Positions 27,629 to 36,129 of a DNA stretch of 64,000 nt are shown in pieces. Positions within the stretch are counted from its first letter, which is position 1. Every line of letters begins with the position of its first letter. This stretch comes from Pseudomonas oleovorans subsp. oleovorans. GTDB taxonomy: Bacteria; Pseudomonadota; Gammaproteobacteria; Pseudomonadales; Pseudomonadaceae. The DNA is taken from positions 1-64,000 of the forward strand of contig NZ_NIUB01000025.1 of NCBI RefSeq assembly GCF_002197815.1, written 5' to 3'. The notes below the pieces were generated by a model. It did no database searches. It was not told where the DNA came from and worked only from the letters and a program-made list of their open reading frames with translations. The position numbers and the translations under genes were made by a program.

Positions 27629-28261
27629 ATGGCATTGGAAACCTGGCTCGCTTTCTTCGTCGCCTGCTGGGTGATCAGCCTGTCGCCGGGCGCCGGTGCC
27701 GTGGCCTCGATGTCTGCCGGTATGCAGTACGGCTTCTGGCGCGGTTACTGGAACGCGCTCGGTTTGCAGCTCGGTCTGGCGCTGCAGATCGCCATCGTCG
27801 CCGCCGGTGTGGGCGCCATCCTCGCGACTTCGGCACTGGCCTTCAGCCTGATCAAGTGGTTCGGCGTGGCCTATCTGATGTTTCTCGCCTACAAACAGTG
27901 GGTCGCGCTGCCCAGCGATCTGGATGCCGGCGCGGCTGAGCGTCCTATCGGCCGGCCACTGAGCCTGGTGCTGCGTGGGTTTCTGGTCAACTTCAGCAAT
28001 CCCAAGGCCATCGTCTTCATGCTTGCGGTACTGCCGCAGTTCATCGATCCGCACGCGCCGCTGGTGGCGCAGTATCTGGTCATGGGCGTGACCATGATCA
28101 GCGTCGATCTGATCGTCATGGCCGGCTATACCGGTCTTGCCTCGCGTGTACTGCGCCTGCTGCGCACGCCGCGCCAGCAGCGGGTGATGAATCGCAGTTT
28201 CGCCGCCTTGTTCGCAGCTGCGGCCGGCCTGTTGGCGACGGTCAAGCGCGCGGCAGTCTGA
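27629..28261 (+). CDS. LysE/RhtB-family exporter
   Basis: The 210-residue inner-membrane protein has about six helices and the family hallmark near the N-terminus: ISLSPGAGAVASMSAGMQYGFWRG (residues about 16-39). KQWVAL and LVNFSNPKAIVFML follow. RhtB proteins export amino acids or homoserine lactones; the substrate is not evident. GAGG precedes the ATG. It stands 63 bases after the MscS-like gene and may share its transcript. Confidence 0.9.
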   Translation: MALETWLAFFVACWVISLSPGAGAVASMSAGMQYGFWRGYWNALGLQLGLALQIAIVAAGVGAILATSALAFSLIKWFGVAYLMFLAYKQWVALPSDLDAGAAERPIGRPLSLVLRGFLVNFSNPKAIVFMLAVLPQFIDPHAPLVAQYLVMGVTMISVDLIVMAGYTGLASRVLRLLRTPRQQRVMNRSFAALFAAAAGLLATVKRAAV

Positions 28262-28511
28262 GTTTCGGTCGCTATCGTTCAACGCTGGCCGATGGCGTTT
28301 GCCAGGGATGTTCTGAAAAAGCCATTCATCGTCACTCCCGCGAAGGCTGGAGCCCAGGTGATTCGCAAGTTCTGCATGCCCGCCTGTGCGGGCCAGGCGG
28401 TCCTTCAGGTTCCGCTCGGCAGTTTGTTACTGAATATTTCATATCCTTCTTGTGCTCAATCGTTAAGCCAGTAACAATTTAATGCCACCCATTCTCGTTT
28501 GGGATGCATTA
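28262..28511. other. Intergenic region with repeat debris upstream of the FTR1 gene
   Basis: These 250 bases contain no gene. A degenerate segment (TCACTCCCGCGAAGGCTGGAG, about 28,331-28,352) and a GCCCGCCTGTGCGGGC hairpin near 28,378 look like remnants of dispersed palindromes. The AT-richer stretch at about 28,428-28,490 probably holds the promoter of the next gene; I cannot define a Fur box. Confidence 0.4.
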
Positions 28512-30401
28512 ATGACCCGCTTTCGCTTCTCTCTTTCCTGGCTGATGCTGCCTTTGCTGGCCAGCCTGAGCTTTCTCGCCATTGGCGAGCCCCTCGACGG
28601 TGCCGCACAGGCGTTGCACCTGATCGGTTACATCGGCGCTGATTACCCGGCCACCGTTGCGGGCGGTCAGGTTATCGATGCCGGTGAATATCAGGAGCAA
28701 CTGGAGTTTCTCGATGTACTGCAGGGCCTGATCGTCGCCTTGCCCGCTCAGGCCGGCCGCGCCGAGCTGGAGCAGGGCGTCAGCAATCTGCGTCAGGCAA
28801 TTGCTCAGCGCCTGCCGGGCGAGGAGGTTGCTGGCGCCGCCCGCAAACTGGGCGCACGTCTGGCCGAGGTCTATCAGGTGGTGCAGAGCCCAGTGCTGAC
28901 GCCGGACCCGGAGCGCGGCGCGCCGCTCTACGCTCAGCACTGCTCGGTGTGCCACGGCGACACCGGCCTGGGCGATGGACCTGCCGGTATCGGTCTGGAG
29001 CCAGCACCGGCCAATCTGCGTGATGCCGCGCGTCTGGATCGGCTGAGCCTTTACGATCTCTACAACACCCTCGGTCTGGGCATCGAAGGCACCGATATGC
29101 CGGCCTTCGCCGATCAGCTCGACGAGCGTCAACGCTGGGATCTGGCTGCCTACATCGCCGGTTTCACAACAGCACCGGCGCAGAGCCAGACACACTTTGC
29201 CATGAGCGAGCTGGCAGGGCGCACGCCTGCCGAGATCGCCGCCACCGGCGGCGATGTCGCCGCGTTCCGCGCCCTGCGCGCGCATCCGGTAGTGGAGCAG
29301 CGTGGTCCCCAGCAGCTCATCGGTTACACCCGCACGACCCTGGAGCGCAGCCTGCAGGCTTATCGCGAGGGTGATCGCGAGCAGGCTTATGATCTCTCCG
29401 TCGGCGCCTACCTGGAAGGCTTCGAACTGGTCGAAAGCGCTCTCGACAACCTCGATGCAGTGCAGCGCAAGACCACTGAGCGCGCCTTGATGGCCTATCG
29501 ACAGGCGCTGCAGGATGGCGCTGGCGTCGCACAGGCGGCACAGGCGCTGGAACAGGCCAAGGTCGAGCTGGACAAGTCTGCGGTGCTGCTGGCCGATGGT
29601 GCCATGGATGACAGCCTGAGCTTCTTCGCCAGCCTGTTGATTCTGCTACGCGAGGGGCTCGAGGCGATTCTGGTGCTGGCGGCGATCCTCGCCTTTCTGC
29701 GCAATACCGGGCAGCAGCAGGCGGTACGCAGTATGCACATCGGCTGGGGTCTGGCATTGCTGGCCGGTGTCGCGACCTGGGCGGTGGCGGCCTACCTGAT
29801 CGACATCAGCGGCGCCCAGCGCGAGCTGCTGGAGGGCGCCACGGCGCTGTTCGCCAGCGTGGTGCTGCTGTGGGTTGGCGTGTGGATGCATGATCGTCGC
29901 CACGCAGCGGCCTGGCAGGATTACATCAAGAGCAGCCTGGTCGGCGGTGGTGGCCGTTTCGGCTTCGCCATGCTGGCGTTCTTCTCGGTGTATCGCGAGC
30001 TGTTCGAAGTGATTCTGTTCTACGAAACCCTATGGCTGCAGGCCGGCCCTGCCGGGCACGGTGCGGTGCTGGCCGGCGCCGGTGCGGCGTTGGTGCTGCT
30101 GATCGGCCTGGCCTGGGTGATCCTGCGTGGTTCGCGCAAACTGCCGCTGGCGACCTTCTTCGGCGTCAACGCGGTGCTGCTGTGCGTGCTGTCCGTGGTC
30201 TTCGCCGGCCATGGTGTGGCCGCGTTGCAGGAGGCCGGTGTGCTCGGCACGCGTCCGGTAGCCTTCTTCGAGTTCGACTGGTTGGGCATTCATGCCGATG
30301 CCTGGAGCCTGTCGGCGCAGGGCCTGGCGCTGGCCGATATCGCGCTGCTGTACGGGCGCAGCCTGCTAGGGGAGCGTCGACGCATGGTCGAGCAGGCCTA
30401 G
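28512..30401 (+). CDS. Cytochrome c / FTR1-family iron permease fusion
   Basis: This 629-residue protein joins an N-terminal periplasmic part to a C-terminal permease. A signal anchor (about 5-25) leads to a helical region, then a cytochrome c domain with the heme motif CSVCH (about 144-148) and distal MPAFADQ. The FTR1 half (about 370-629) has seven predicted helices and both iron motifs, REGLE (about 380) and RELFE (about 494). FTR1 permeases import iron after oxidation, and the fused heme domain may supply the redox step; that is inference. A start at 28,482 is possible but has no ribosome site. Confidence 0.88.
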   Translation: MTRFRFSLSWLMLPLLASLSFLAIGEPLDGAAQALHLIGYIGADYPATVAGGQVIDAGEYQEQLEFLDVLQGLIVALPAQAGRAELEQGVSNLRQAIAQRLPGEEVAGAARKLGARLAEVYQVVQSPVLTPDPERGAPLYAQHCSVCHGDTGLGDGPAGIGLEPAPANLRDAARLDRLSLYDLYNTLGLGIEGTDMPAFADQLDERQRWDLAAYIAGFTTAPAQSQTHFAMSELAGRTPAEIAATGGDVAAFRALRAHPVVEQRGPQQLIGYTRTTLERSLQAYREGDREQAYDLSVGAYLEGFELVESALDNLDAVQRKTTERALMAYRQALQDGAGVAQAAQALEQAKVELDKSAVLLADGAMDDSLSFFASLLILLREGLEAILVLAAILAFLRNTGQQQAVRSMHIGWGLALLAGVATWAVAAYLIDISGAQRELLEGATALFASVVLLWVGVWMHDRRHAAAWQDYIKSSLVGGGGRFGFAMLAFFSVYRELFEVILFYETLWLQAGPAGHGAVLAGAGAALVLLIGLAWVILRGSRKLPLATFFGVNAVLLCVLSVVFAGHGVAALQEAGVLGTRPVAFFEFDWLGIHADAWSLSAQGLALADIALLYGRSLLGERRRMVEQA

Positions 30402-30420
30402 ACAGTCTACTCAGGTTGGA

Positions 30421-30450
30421 ACGAGGGCGAGCTTTGCCCGCCCTCGTTGT
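30421..30450 (+). terminator. Terminator after the FTR1 gene
   Basis: The nine-base stem ACGAGGGCG / CGCCCTCGT has a nine-base loop and is followed by TGTGTC. It lies 20 bases after the stop codon. Confidence 0.65.
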
Positions 30451-30528
30451 GTCATAGCGTGAACCGCCGCTACGACACCTGGTCTCAGTGCACCTAGGCT
30501 GCTTCCAATTCCTCTGCCGAGTGCGCGC

Positions 30529-30864
30529 ATGTCTTCCTCGATCCATTCCACTCACTACGCCGACAGCCCCGATCTGGCGTTGGCTGTATTGCGTCACCCC
30601 ACCCTGGAGCAGGCACTCTCAGCGGCCTGTACCCAACTTGCCATACGTGAGGCCTTTCTCGCTGCGTTGCGTGATCCAGCCATCGGTCTGCAGCCGCGGC
30701 TGCTGTTGGCAATTTCCGGCGCCGACATGAGTGGCCAGCGTCGCCTGGCTGCGCTGGTAGCGGAGCTGCTGCCGGACGAGGTGGAGCTGGATCTGATCGA
30801 ACTGGCCGAGGACAACCTGTCGCGCGCCGTGCGTGAGCGCTGCGAACCGTTCTACCAGGCCTGA
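30529..30864 (+). CDS. SseB C-terminal-domain-like protein
   Basis: The 111-residue protein resembles only the C-terminal domain of SseB (enhanced serine sensitivity): LRHPTLEQALSAACTQL, LLLAISGADMSGQRRLAALVAELLP, VELDLIELAEDNLSRAVRE and the terminal CEPFYQA. The N-terminal SseB domain is absent. It may be a natural single-domain version, since no upstream coding remnant is visible before its own start. No cellular role can be inferred. It precedes the UPF0178 gene by 52 bases on the same strand. Confidence 0.7.
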   Translation: MSSSIHSTHYADSPDLALAVLRHPTLEQALSAACTQLAIREAFLAALRDPAIGLQPRLLLAISGADMSGQRRLAALVAELLPDEVELDLIELAEDNLSRAVRERCEPFYQA

Positions 30865-30916
30865 GCCTCGCGCCTGCTGGCATACTGGGCGCTGGTTTCT
30901 CTGCGGAAGTAGCTGC

Positions 30917-31366
30917 ATGCGTGTATGGATCGACGCCGACGCCTGCCCTCGGGCGGCGCGGGATCAAGTGGTCAAGTTTGCCCTCAAGCGGGGTTTCGAA
31001 GTGGTGCTGGTGGCCGGGCAGGCCGTGGCGCGGCCGAACTTCGCCTGCGTGAAACTGATTGTGGTGCCCAGCGGGCCGGATGCGGCCGATGATCATCTGG
31101 TGGAGCACGCGGTGCCTGGCGAGCTGGTGATCTGCAGCGATGTGCCGCTGGCCGACCGCCTGGTGAAGAAGGGCGTCGCCGCACTCGACCCGCGTGGTCG
31201 CGAGTTCGACGAGCGCAACATGGGCGAGCGTCTGGCGGTACGTAATCTGTTCACCGACCTGCGCGAGCAGGGGCAGGTGGGTGGTGGCCAGGCGCCGTAT
31301 TCGGAAAAGGACCGGCAGGCCTTCGCCAATGCGCTGGATCGAATTCTCACACGGCTGAGTCGCTAG
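30917..31366 (+). CDS. UPF0178 (YaiI/YqxD) family protein
   Basis: The 149-residue protein has the PIN-like family pattern MRVWIDADACPRAARDQVVKFA with the conserved D/DAC, VVVPSGPDAADD, ICSDVPLADRLVKKGVAALDPRG and NMGERLAVRNL. The PIN resemblance suggests an RNase-like fold, though activity has not been established to my knowledge. GCGGAAG lies ten bases ahead of the ATG; the longer frame through the upstream gene is rejected. Confidence 0.9.
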   Translation: MRVWIDADACPRAARDQVVKFALKRGFEVVLVAGQAVARPNFACVKLIVVPSGPDAADDHLVEHAVPGELVICSDVPLADRLVKKGVAALDPRGREFDERNMGERLAVRNLFTDLREQGQVGGGQAPYSEKDRQAFANALDRILTRLSR

Positions 31367-31392
31367 CTGCCTCGGCTACCGAGGCAATGACC

Positions 31393-31458
31393 GTAGGAGC
31401 GAGCTCTGCTCGCGAATTTCCTGGGGCAGGGCGCTTCGCGAGCAGAGCTCGCTCCTAC
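31393..31458. repeat. REP-type palindrome with 24-bp perfect arms
   Basis: Arms 31,393-31,416 and 31,435-31,458 are exact inverted repeats, beginning GTAGGAGCGAGCTC, with an 18-base loop. It lies between the convergent UPF0178 and thioesterase genes and can form a strong hairpin on either strand. Confidence 0.85.
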
Positions 31459-31503
31459 AAAGGCATCCGTTCAGACGCACAGTTGTAGCCTGGGCGGACT
31501 CCG

Positions 31504-31971
31504 TCAGCCACACAGATAGGTGCCGGTGCCAACCGCCACCAGCACGCCCTCGTCGTTATGCAGCTCCATACGAATCACCGCCACCTTGTTGCCGGCGCGC
31601 AGTGGCGTGGCCGTGGCAGTGAAACGCTGACCGCGACCGGGGCGCAGGTAGTCGATGCGCAGATCGATGGTGCCGAGCTTGGACAGTTTGCTCATGCGTT
31701 CGGCTGGCGGCAGGTGCTGGTGGTTGGCGAAGGCGCCGATCAGCGCCATGGCGCCGCCGCAGACGTCGAGCAGCGAGGAAATCACCCCGCCGTGCAGGAT
31801 GCCGTGGACGAAGTTGCCGATCAGTTCGGGCTTCATCGGCAGGTGCATGGTCACCCGCTCGGAGCTCAGCTCATCGAGCTCGATGCCGAGCACCTGATTG
31901 AAGGGAATGCGCTGGAAGAAACTGGCCACCGCCTGTTGCAGGTCGGGGCTGAGGACGAAGGGCTGGGACAT
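31504..31971 (-). CDS. Hot-dog fold thioesterase
   Basis: The 155-residue protein has the PaaI/YiiD_C-type hot-dog fold: FNQVLGIELDELSSERVTMHLPM, then the helix-containing NFVHGILHGGVISSLLDVCGGAMAL, and IDLRIDYLRPGRGQRFTA, with the histidine-glycine pair expected at the CoA-binding site. It probably hydrolyses acyl-CoA thioesters; the acyl group is unknown. The ATG at 31,969-31,971 was chosen over a longer reading that lacks homology. It stands alone between two repeat regions. Confidence 0.88.
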   Translation of the reverse strand: MSQPFVLSPDLQQAVASFFQRIPFNQVLGIELDELSSERVTMHLPMKPELIGNFVHGILHGGVISSLLDVCGGAMALIGAFANHQHLPPAERMSKLSKLGTIDLRIDYLRPGRGQRFTATATPLRAGNKVAVIRMELHNDEGVLVAVGTGTYLCG

Positions 31972-32086
31972 GGCAGGGGCTCCGGGAAATCCTGTCGCCA
32001 CGCTGCCGCAGCCCAAGCGGTTTGACCAGCGGCGCGGCCAGACTGCCCTGGCCAATGACCGAAGCGCCCTGTAGTGGTGCTGGTTG

Positions 32087-32264
32087 GTAGGGTGGGGCGG
32101 GCGGCGTTGCGCTTTATCCCACATTGATCGCCATTGGTGGGCTAAAGCCCACCCTACAGACAGGAACCCTGAACTTTGTAGGGTGGGGCGGGCGGCGTTG
32201 CGCTTCAGCCCACGCGGATCGATACTGAAGCTTAAGCGGAACGCTTCCCGCCCACCCTACAAAG
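32087..32264. repeat. Tandem pair of GTAGGGTGGGG palindromes
   Basis: Two related inverted repeats lie side by side: about 32,087-32,158 and 32,178-32,264. Each begins GTAGGGTGGGGCGGGCGGCG and ends with CCCACCCTAC. They fill most of the 310-base gap between the thioesterase and elbB; I see nothing else there. A related element follows trxA. Confidence 0.75.
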
Positions 32265-32281
32265 CCCCTACATAGCGTAAG

Positions 32282-32941
32282 TCAGTGGTGCGCCAGCTCC
32301 AGTACACGGTCGACCAGTTTGTTGATGCCCGACGCTGCCTCGGCGATGGACTGGGCGAGCATGTAGGCCGGCGTGGTCACCAGCTTGCGCTGGCTGTCTT
32401 CGATGATGTCGCTGACCTCGCACTCATGGTGCTCGGCGCCCATCTGGGTCAGGGCGGCGGCGGTGTCATGATCGCTGCCGATGGTGCAGACCACGCCGGC
32501 ACCGAAGATCTTCGCCGCAAGTACCGGGGCGATGCACATCAGGCCGACCGGCTTGCCGGCATCGACGAAGGCCTTGCACGCGGCCAGTACGTCCGGCTGC
32601 ACGGTGCAGCCGGCGCCACTGGTGGCGAAGTCGGAGAGGTTCTTCGCTACGCCGAAGCCGCCGGGCAGGATCAGTGCGTCGAACTCGGCCACATGCAGCT
32701 CTTTTACGTCCTTGATCTTGCCGCGGGCAATGCGCGCCGATTCCACCAGGACGTTGCGCGTCTCGTCCATCTCGTCGCCGCTGTAGTGATCGACCACGTG
32801 CAACTGCGGCACGTTGGGAGCGAAGCACTGCACCTCGGCGCCACGCTGGTCGAGGCGCAGCAGGGTGATCACGCTTTCATGGATCTCGGCGCCATCGTAG
32901 ACGCCACAGCCGGACAGAATCACTGCCACTTTCTTGCTCAT
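32282..32941 (-). CDS. elbB: Isoprenoid biosynthesis glyoxalase ElbB
   Basis: ElbB is a DJ-1/PfpI-type class I amidotransferase-like protein. The 219-residue sequence shows VAVILSGCGVYDGAEIHESV, ALILPGGFGVAKNLSDFA, the nucleophile-elbow region VGLMCIAPVLAA, and TPAYMLAQSIAEAASGINKL. E. coli ElbB has weak glyoxalase activity and is named for an effect on isoprenoid formation; its true role is unsettled. The gene is divergent from the desaturase-like gene by 175 bases and is monocistronic. Confidence 0.93.
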   Translation of the reverse strand: MSKKVAVILSGCGVYDGAEIHESVITLLRLDQRGAEVQCFAPNVPQLHVVDHYSGDEMDETRNVLVESARIARGKIKDVKELHVAEFDALILPGGFGVAKNLSDFATSGAGCTVQPDVLAACKAFVDAGKPVGLMCIAPVLAAKIFGAGVVCTIGSDHDTAAALTQMGAEHHECEVSDIIEDSQRKLVTTPAYMLAQSIAEAASGINKLVDRVLELAHH

Positions 32942-33116
32942 GCTCGACTCCTGGTGAGGAAAGACGCGACCGTGAAGCGGGCGCGGGTACTACCAATTCT
33001 TGGATTGTCGCCAAATGCCACTCGGACTGTCATTTGCCGCCGCGAAGCCTGGCGAAGCTGCGCATAGGATCAATAACAGCTCATTCCCGACACAAGTACA
33101 ACGATACGGCGCAGTC

Positions 33117-34361
33117 ATGAATTATGTTCTCTACGCAGTGCCCTTCTTCTTCCTGCTGATCGGCCTGGAATTGCTCGCTGACCGCTGGCGCGGCATGCGC
33201 ACCTATCGCCTGGCCGATGCCCTTAACAGCCTCAGTGCCGGCGTACTGTCCCAGGCCACCGGGATTCTCACCAAGGTGGTCGGCCTGCTGACCTACGCCT
33301 TCGCCTGGGAGCAGCTGGCGCTGTTCGAGTTGTCCGAAAGCAGTCTCTGGGTATGGCTCTTCGCCTTCGTCTTCTACGATTTCTGCTACTACTGGAACCA
33401 CCGTCTGGGCCATGAGCGCAACGTGCTCTGGGCCGCGCATGCGGTGCACCATCAGAGCGAGGATTACAACCTCTCCACCGCGTTACGGCAAACCAGCACC
33501 GGTTTCATCTTTGGTTGGATCTTCTATCTGCCGATGGCGCTGGTCGGCGTGCCGCCGCTGGTCTTCCTCAGCGTTGCCGCCCTGAACCTGCTGTATCAGT
33601 TCTGGGTGCATACCCGGCATATCCCCAAACTGGGCTGGTTCGAGTGGCTGTTCATCACCCCGTCCAACCACCGCGTGCACCATGCACAGAATCCTATCTA
33701 CATGGATCGCAATTACGGCGGTGTGTTCATTGTCTGGGATCGAATTTTTGGCACCTTCCAGGAGGAGCTCGACGAAGAGCCGGTGATCTTCGGCGTAACC
33801 GTGCCGCTGGCCAGCTGGAACCCGTTGTGGGCCAACCTGCAGGTTTACGCCGGGCTGTGGCGCGACGCCAGACGCGCCGGCGCCTGGTGGGACCGCCTGC
33901 GCATCTGGTTCATGCCCACCGGCTGGCGTCCGGCCGACGTGGCGGCGCGTTACCCGCAGGCCAAGGCGGACTTGAGTCAGTTCCGCAAGTTCGAGGTGCC
34001 ATTGGCGCGTGCTGCACAGCTCTACGCGCTGCTGCAGTTCATCTGTTACCTGCTGGCCGGTGTCTGGCTGCTGGCGCAGGGCGACGCGCTCTCGACGGGC
34101 GCTGTGCTATTGGCCTGCCTGTGGATAGCGCTGGGGCTATGCAGCATCGGTATATGGCTGGAGAACTGCAGGCATGCCTGGCAGCTGGAGTGTCTGCGCC
34201 TGGCGAGCAACCTGCCGGCATTCTGGCTGGCTGGCGAGCTGGGCATCTTGACCCTGAATGTGACTGCCTGGATGTGGTTGATCGCCTACAGCCTGGTCAG
34301 CCTGTTGGGCATATGGTGGGCTCGCGGTTCAGCTGCGCCGGCGCTGACGCCACCGATTTAG
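33117..34361 (+). CDS. Sterol desaturase / fatty acid hydroxylase-like membrane enzyme
   Basis: The 414-residue inner-membrane protein carries the three histidine boxes of the diiron hydroxylase superfamily: HRLGH, HAVHH and HRVHH, with NAPIYMDRNYGG-like NPIYMDRNYGGVFIVWDRIFGTF after the last. N- and C-terminal helices flank the core; the C-terminal four-helix part (about 300-405) is an added domain. It probably oxidises or hydroxylates a lipid chain. The start MNYVLYAVPFFF is chosen because it opens the first membrane helix. Its 3' end overlaps the convergent dedA-type gene by 33 bases. Confidence 0.9.
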   Translation: MNYVLYAVPFFFLLIGLELLADRWRGMRTYRLADALNSLSAGVLSQATGILTKVVGLLTYAFAWEQLALFELSESSLWVWLFAFVFYDFCYYWNHRLGHERNVLWAAHAVHHQSEDYNLSTALRQTSTGFIFGWIFYLPMALVGVPPLVFLSVAALNLLYQFWVHTRHIPKLGWFEWLFITPSNHRVHHAQNPIYMDRNYGGVFIVWDRIFGTFQEELDEEPVIFGVTVPLASWNPLWANLQVYAGLWRDARRAGAWWDRLRIWFMPTGWRPADVAARYPQAKADLSQFRKFEVPLARAAQLYALLQFICYLLAGVWLLAQGDALSTGAVLLACLWIALGLCSIGIWLENCRHAWQLECLRLASNLPAFWLAGELGILTLNVTAWMWLIAYSLVSLLGIWWARGSAAPALTPPI

Positions 34362-34883
34362 CCAGGCCAGGCAGAGCAGCAGGACCACGGCCGCGAGCAG
34401 GATGACCTGGTAGTTGCGCAGTTCTTCCAGCAAGCCGCCCATGGCATTGCCCAGGCTGTAGGCCAGCAGGCTGATGCCGCCGGCCCAGACACCGGCACCG
34501 ATGGCATCGAGCAGCAGGTAACGGCGCCAGGAATAGCCGGACAGGCCGATGGTCAGCGGCATCACCGTGCGCAGGCCGTAGAGAAAGCGGAAGCACAGCA
34601 CCCACAGGTCAGGATGGCGCTGGATCAGTGCGCTGGCGCGTTCGCCCAGCGGCTGCCAGCGCGGTTTGCGCGCCAGCAGTGCGCGGCCGTGACGACGGCC
34701 AAGGTAGTACCACAGCTGATCGCTGGCGAAGGTGCCGAGGAAGGCGCACAGCGCCACCCATTCGATCTCCAGCACGTTGCGCACGGCCATGTAGGCTGCC
34801 AGCAGCAGGGATACCTCACCCTCGAGGAAGGTGCCCAGTACCAATGCCGGATAGCCGAACTGGCGGATCAGATCTTGGAGCAT
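34329..34883 (-). CDS. DedA-family membrane protein
   Basis: The 184-residue protein is of the SNARE-associated/VTT (DedA) type: FGYPALVLGTFLEGEVSLLLAAYMA, CAFLGTFASDQLWYYLGRRHGRALL, and the conserved FRFLYGLRTVMPLTIGLSGYSWRRYLLLDAIGAGVWA spread over residues about 97-134. DedA proteins act in undecaprenyl-phosphate and lipid flipping. It is convergent with the desaturase-like gene, the two reading frames sharing 33 bases, and divergent from hemB. Confidence 0.92.
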   Translation of the reverse strand: MLQDLIRQFGYPALVLGTFLEGEVSLLLAAYMAVRNVLEIEWVALCAFLGTFASDQLWYYLGRRHGRALLARKPRWQPLGERASALIQRHPDLWVLCFRFLYGLRTVMPLTIGLSGYSWRRYLLLDAIGAGVWAGGISLLAYSLGNAMGGLLEELRNYQVILLAAVVLLLCLAWLNRWRQRRRS

Positions 34884-34922
34884 GCAGTGCGCTCGATGTG
34901 GGGGTGCTGAAGACTACTCTGA

Positions 34923-36110
<1,188 letters not shown>

Positions 36111-36129
36111 CGCTCTCAGGAACCCAGCG

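Noticed and set aside
32087..32264. Tandem palindromes considered as a CRISPR or attC array
   Set aside because: Only two units, palindromic over their entire length, with no integrase or cassette genes.
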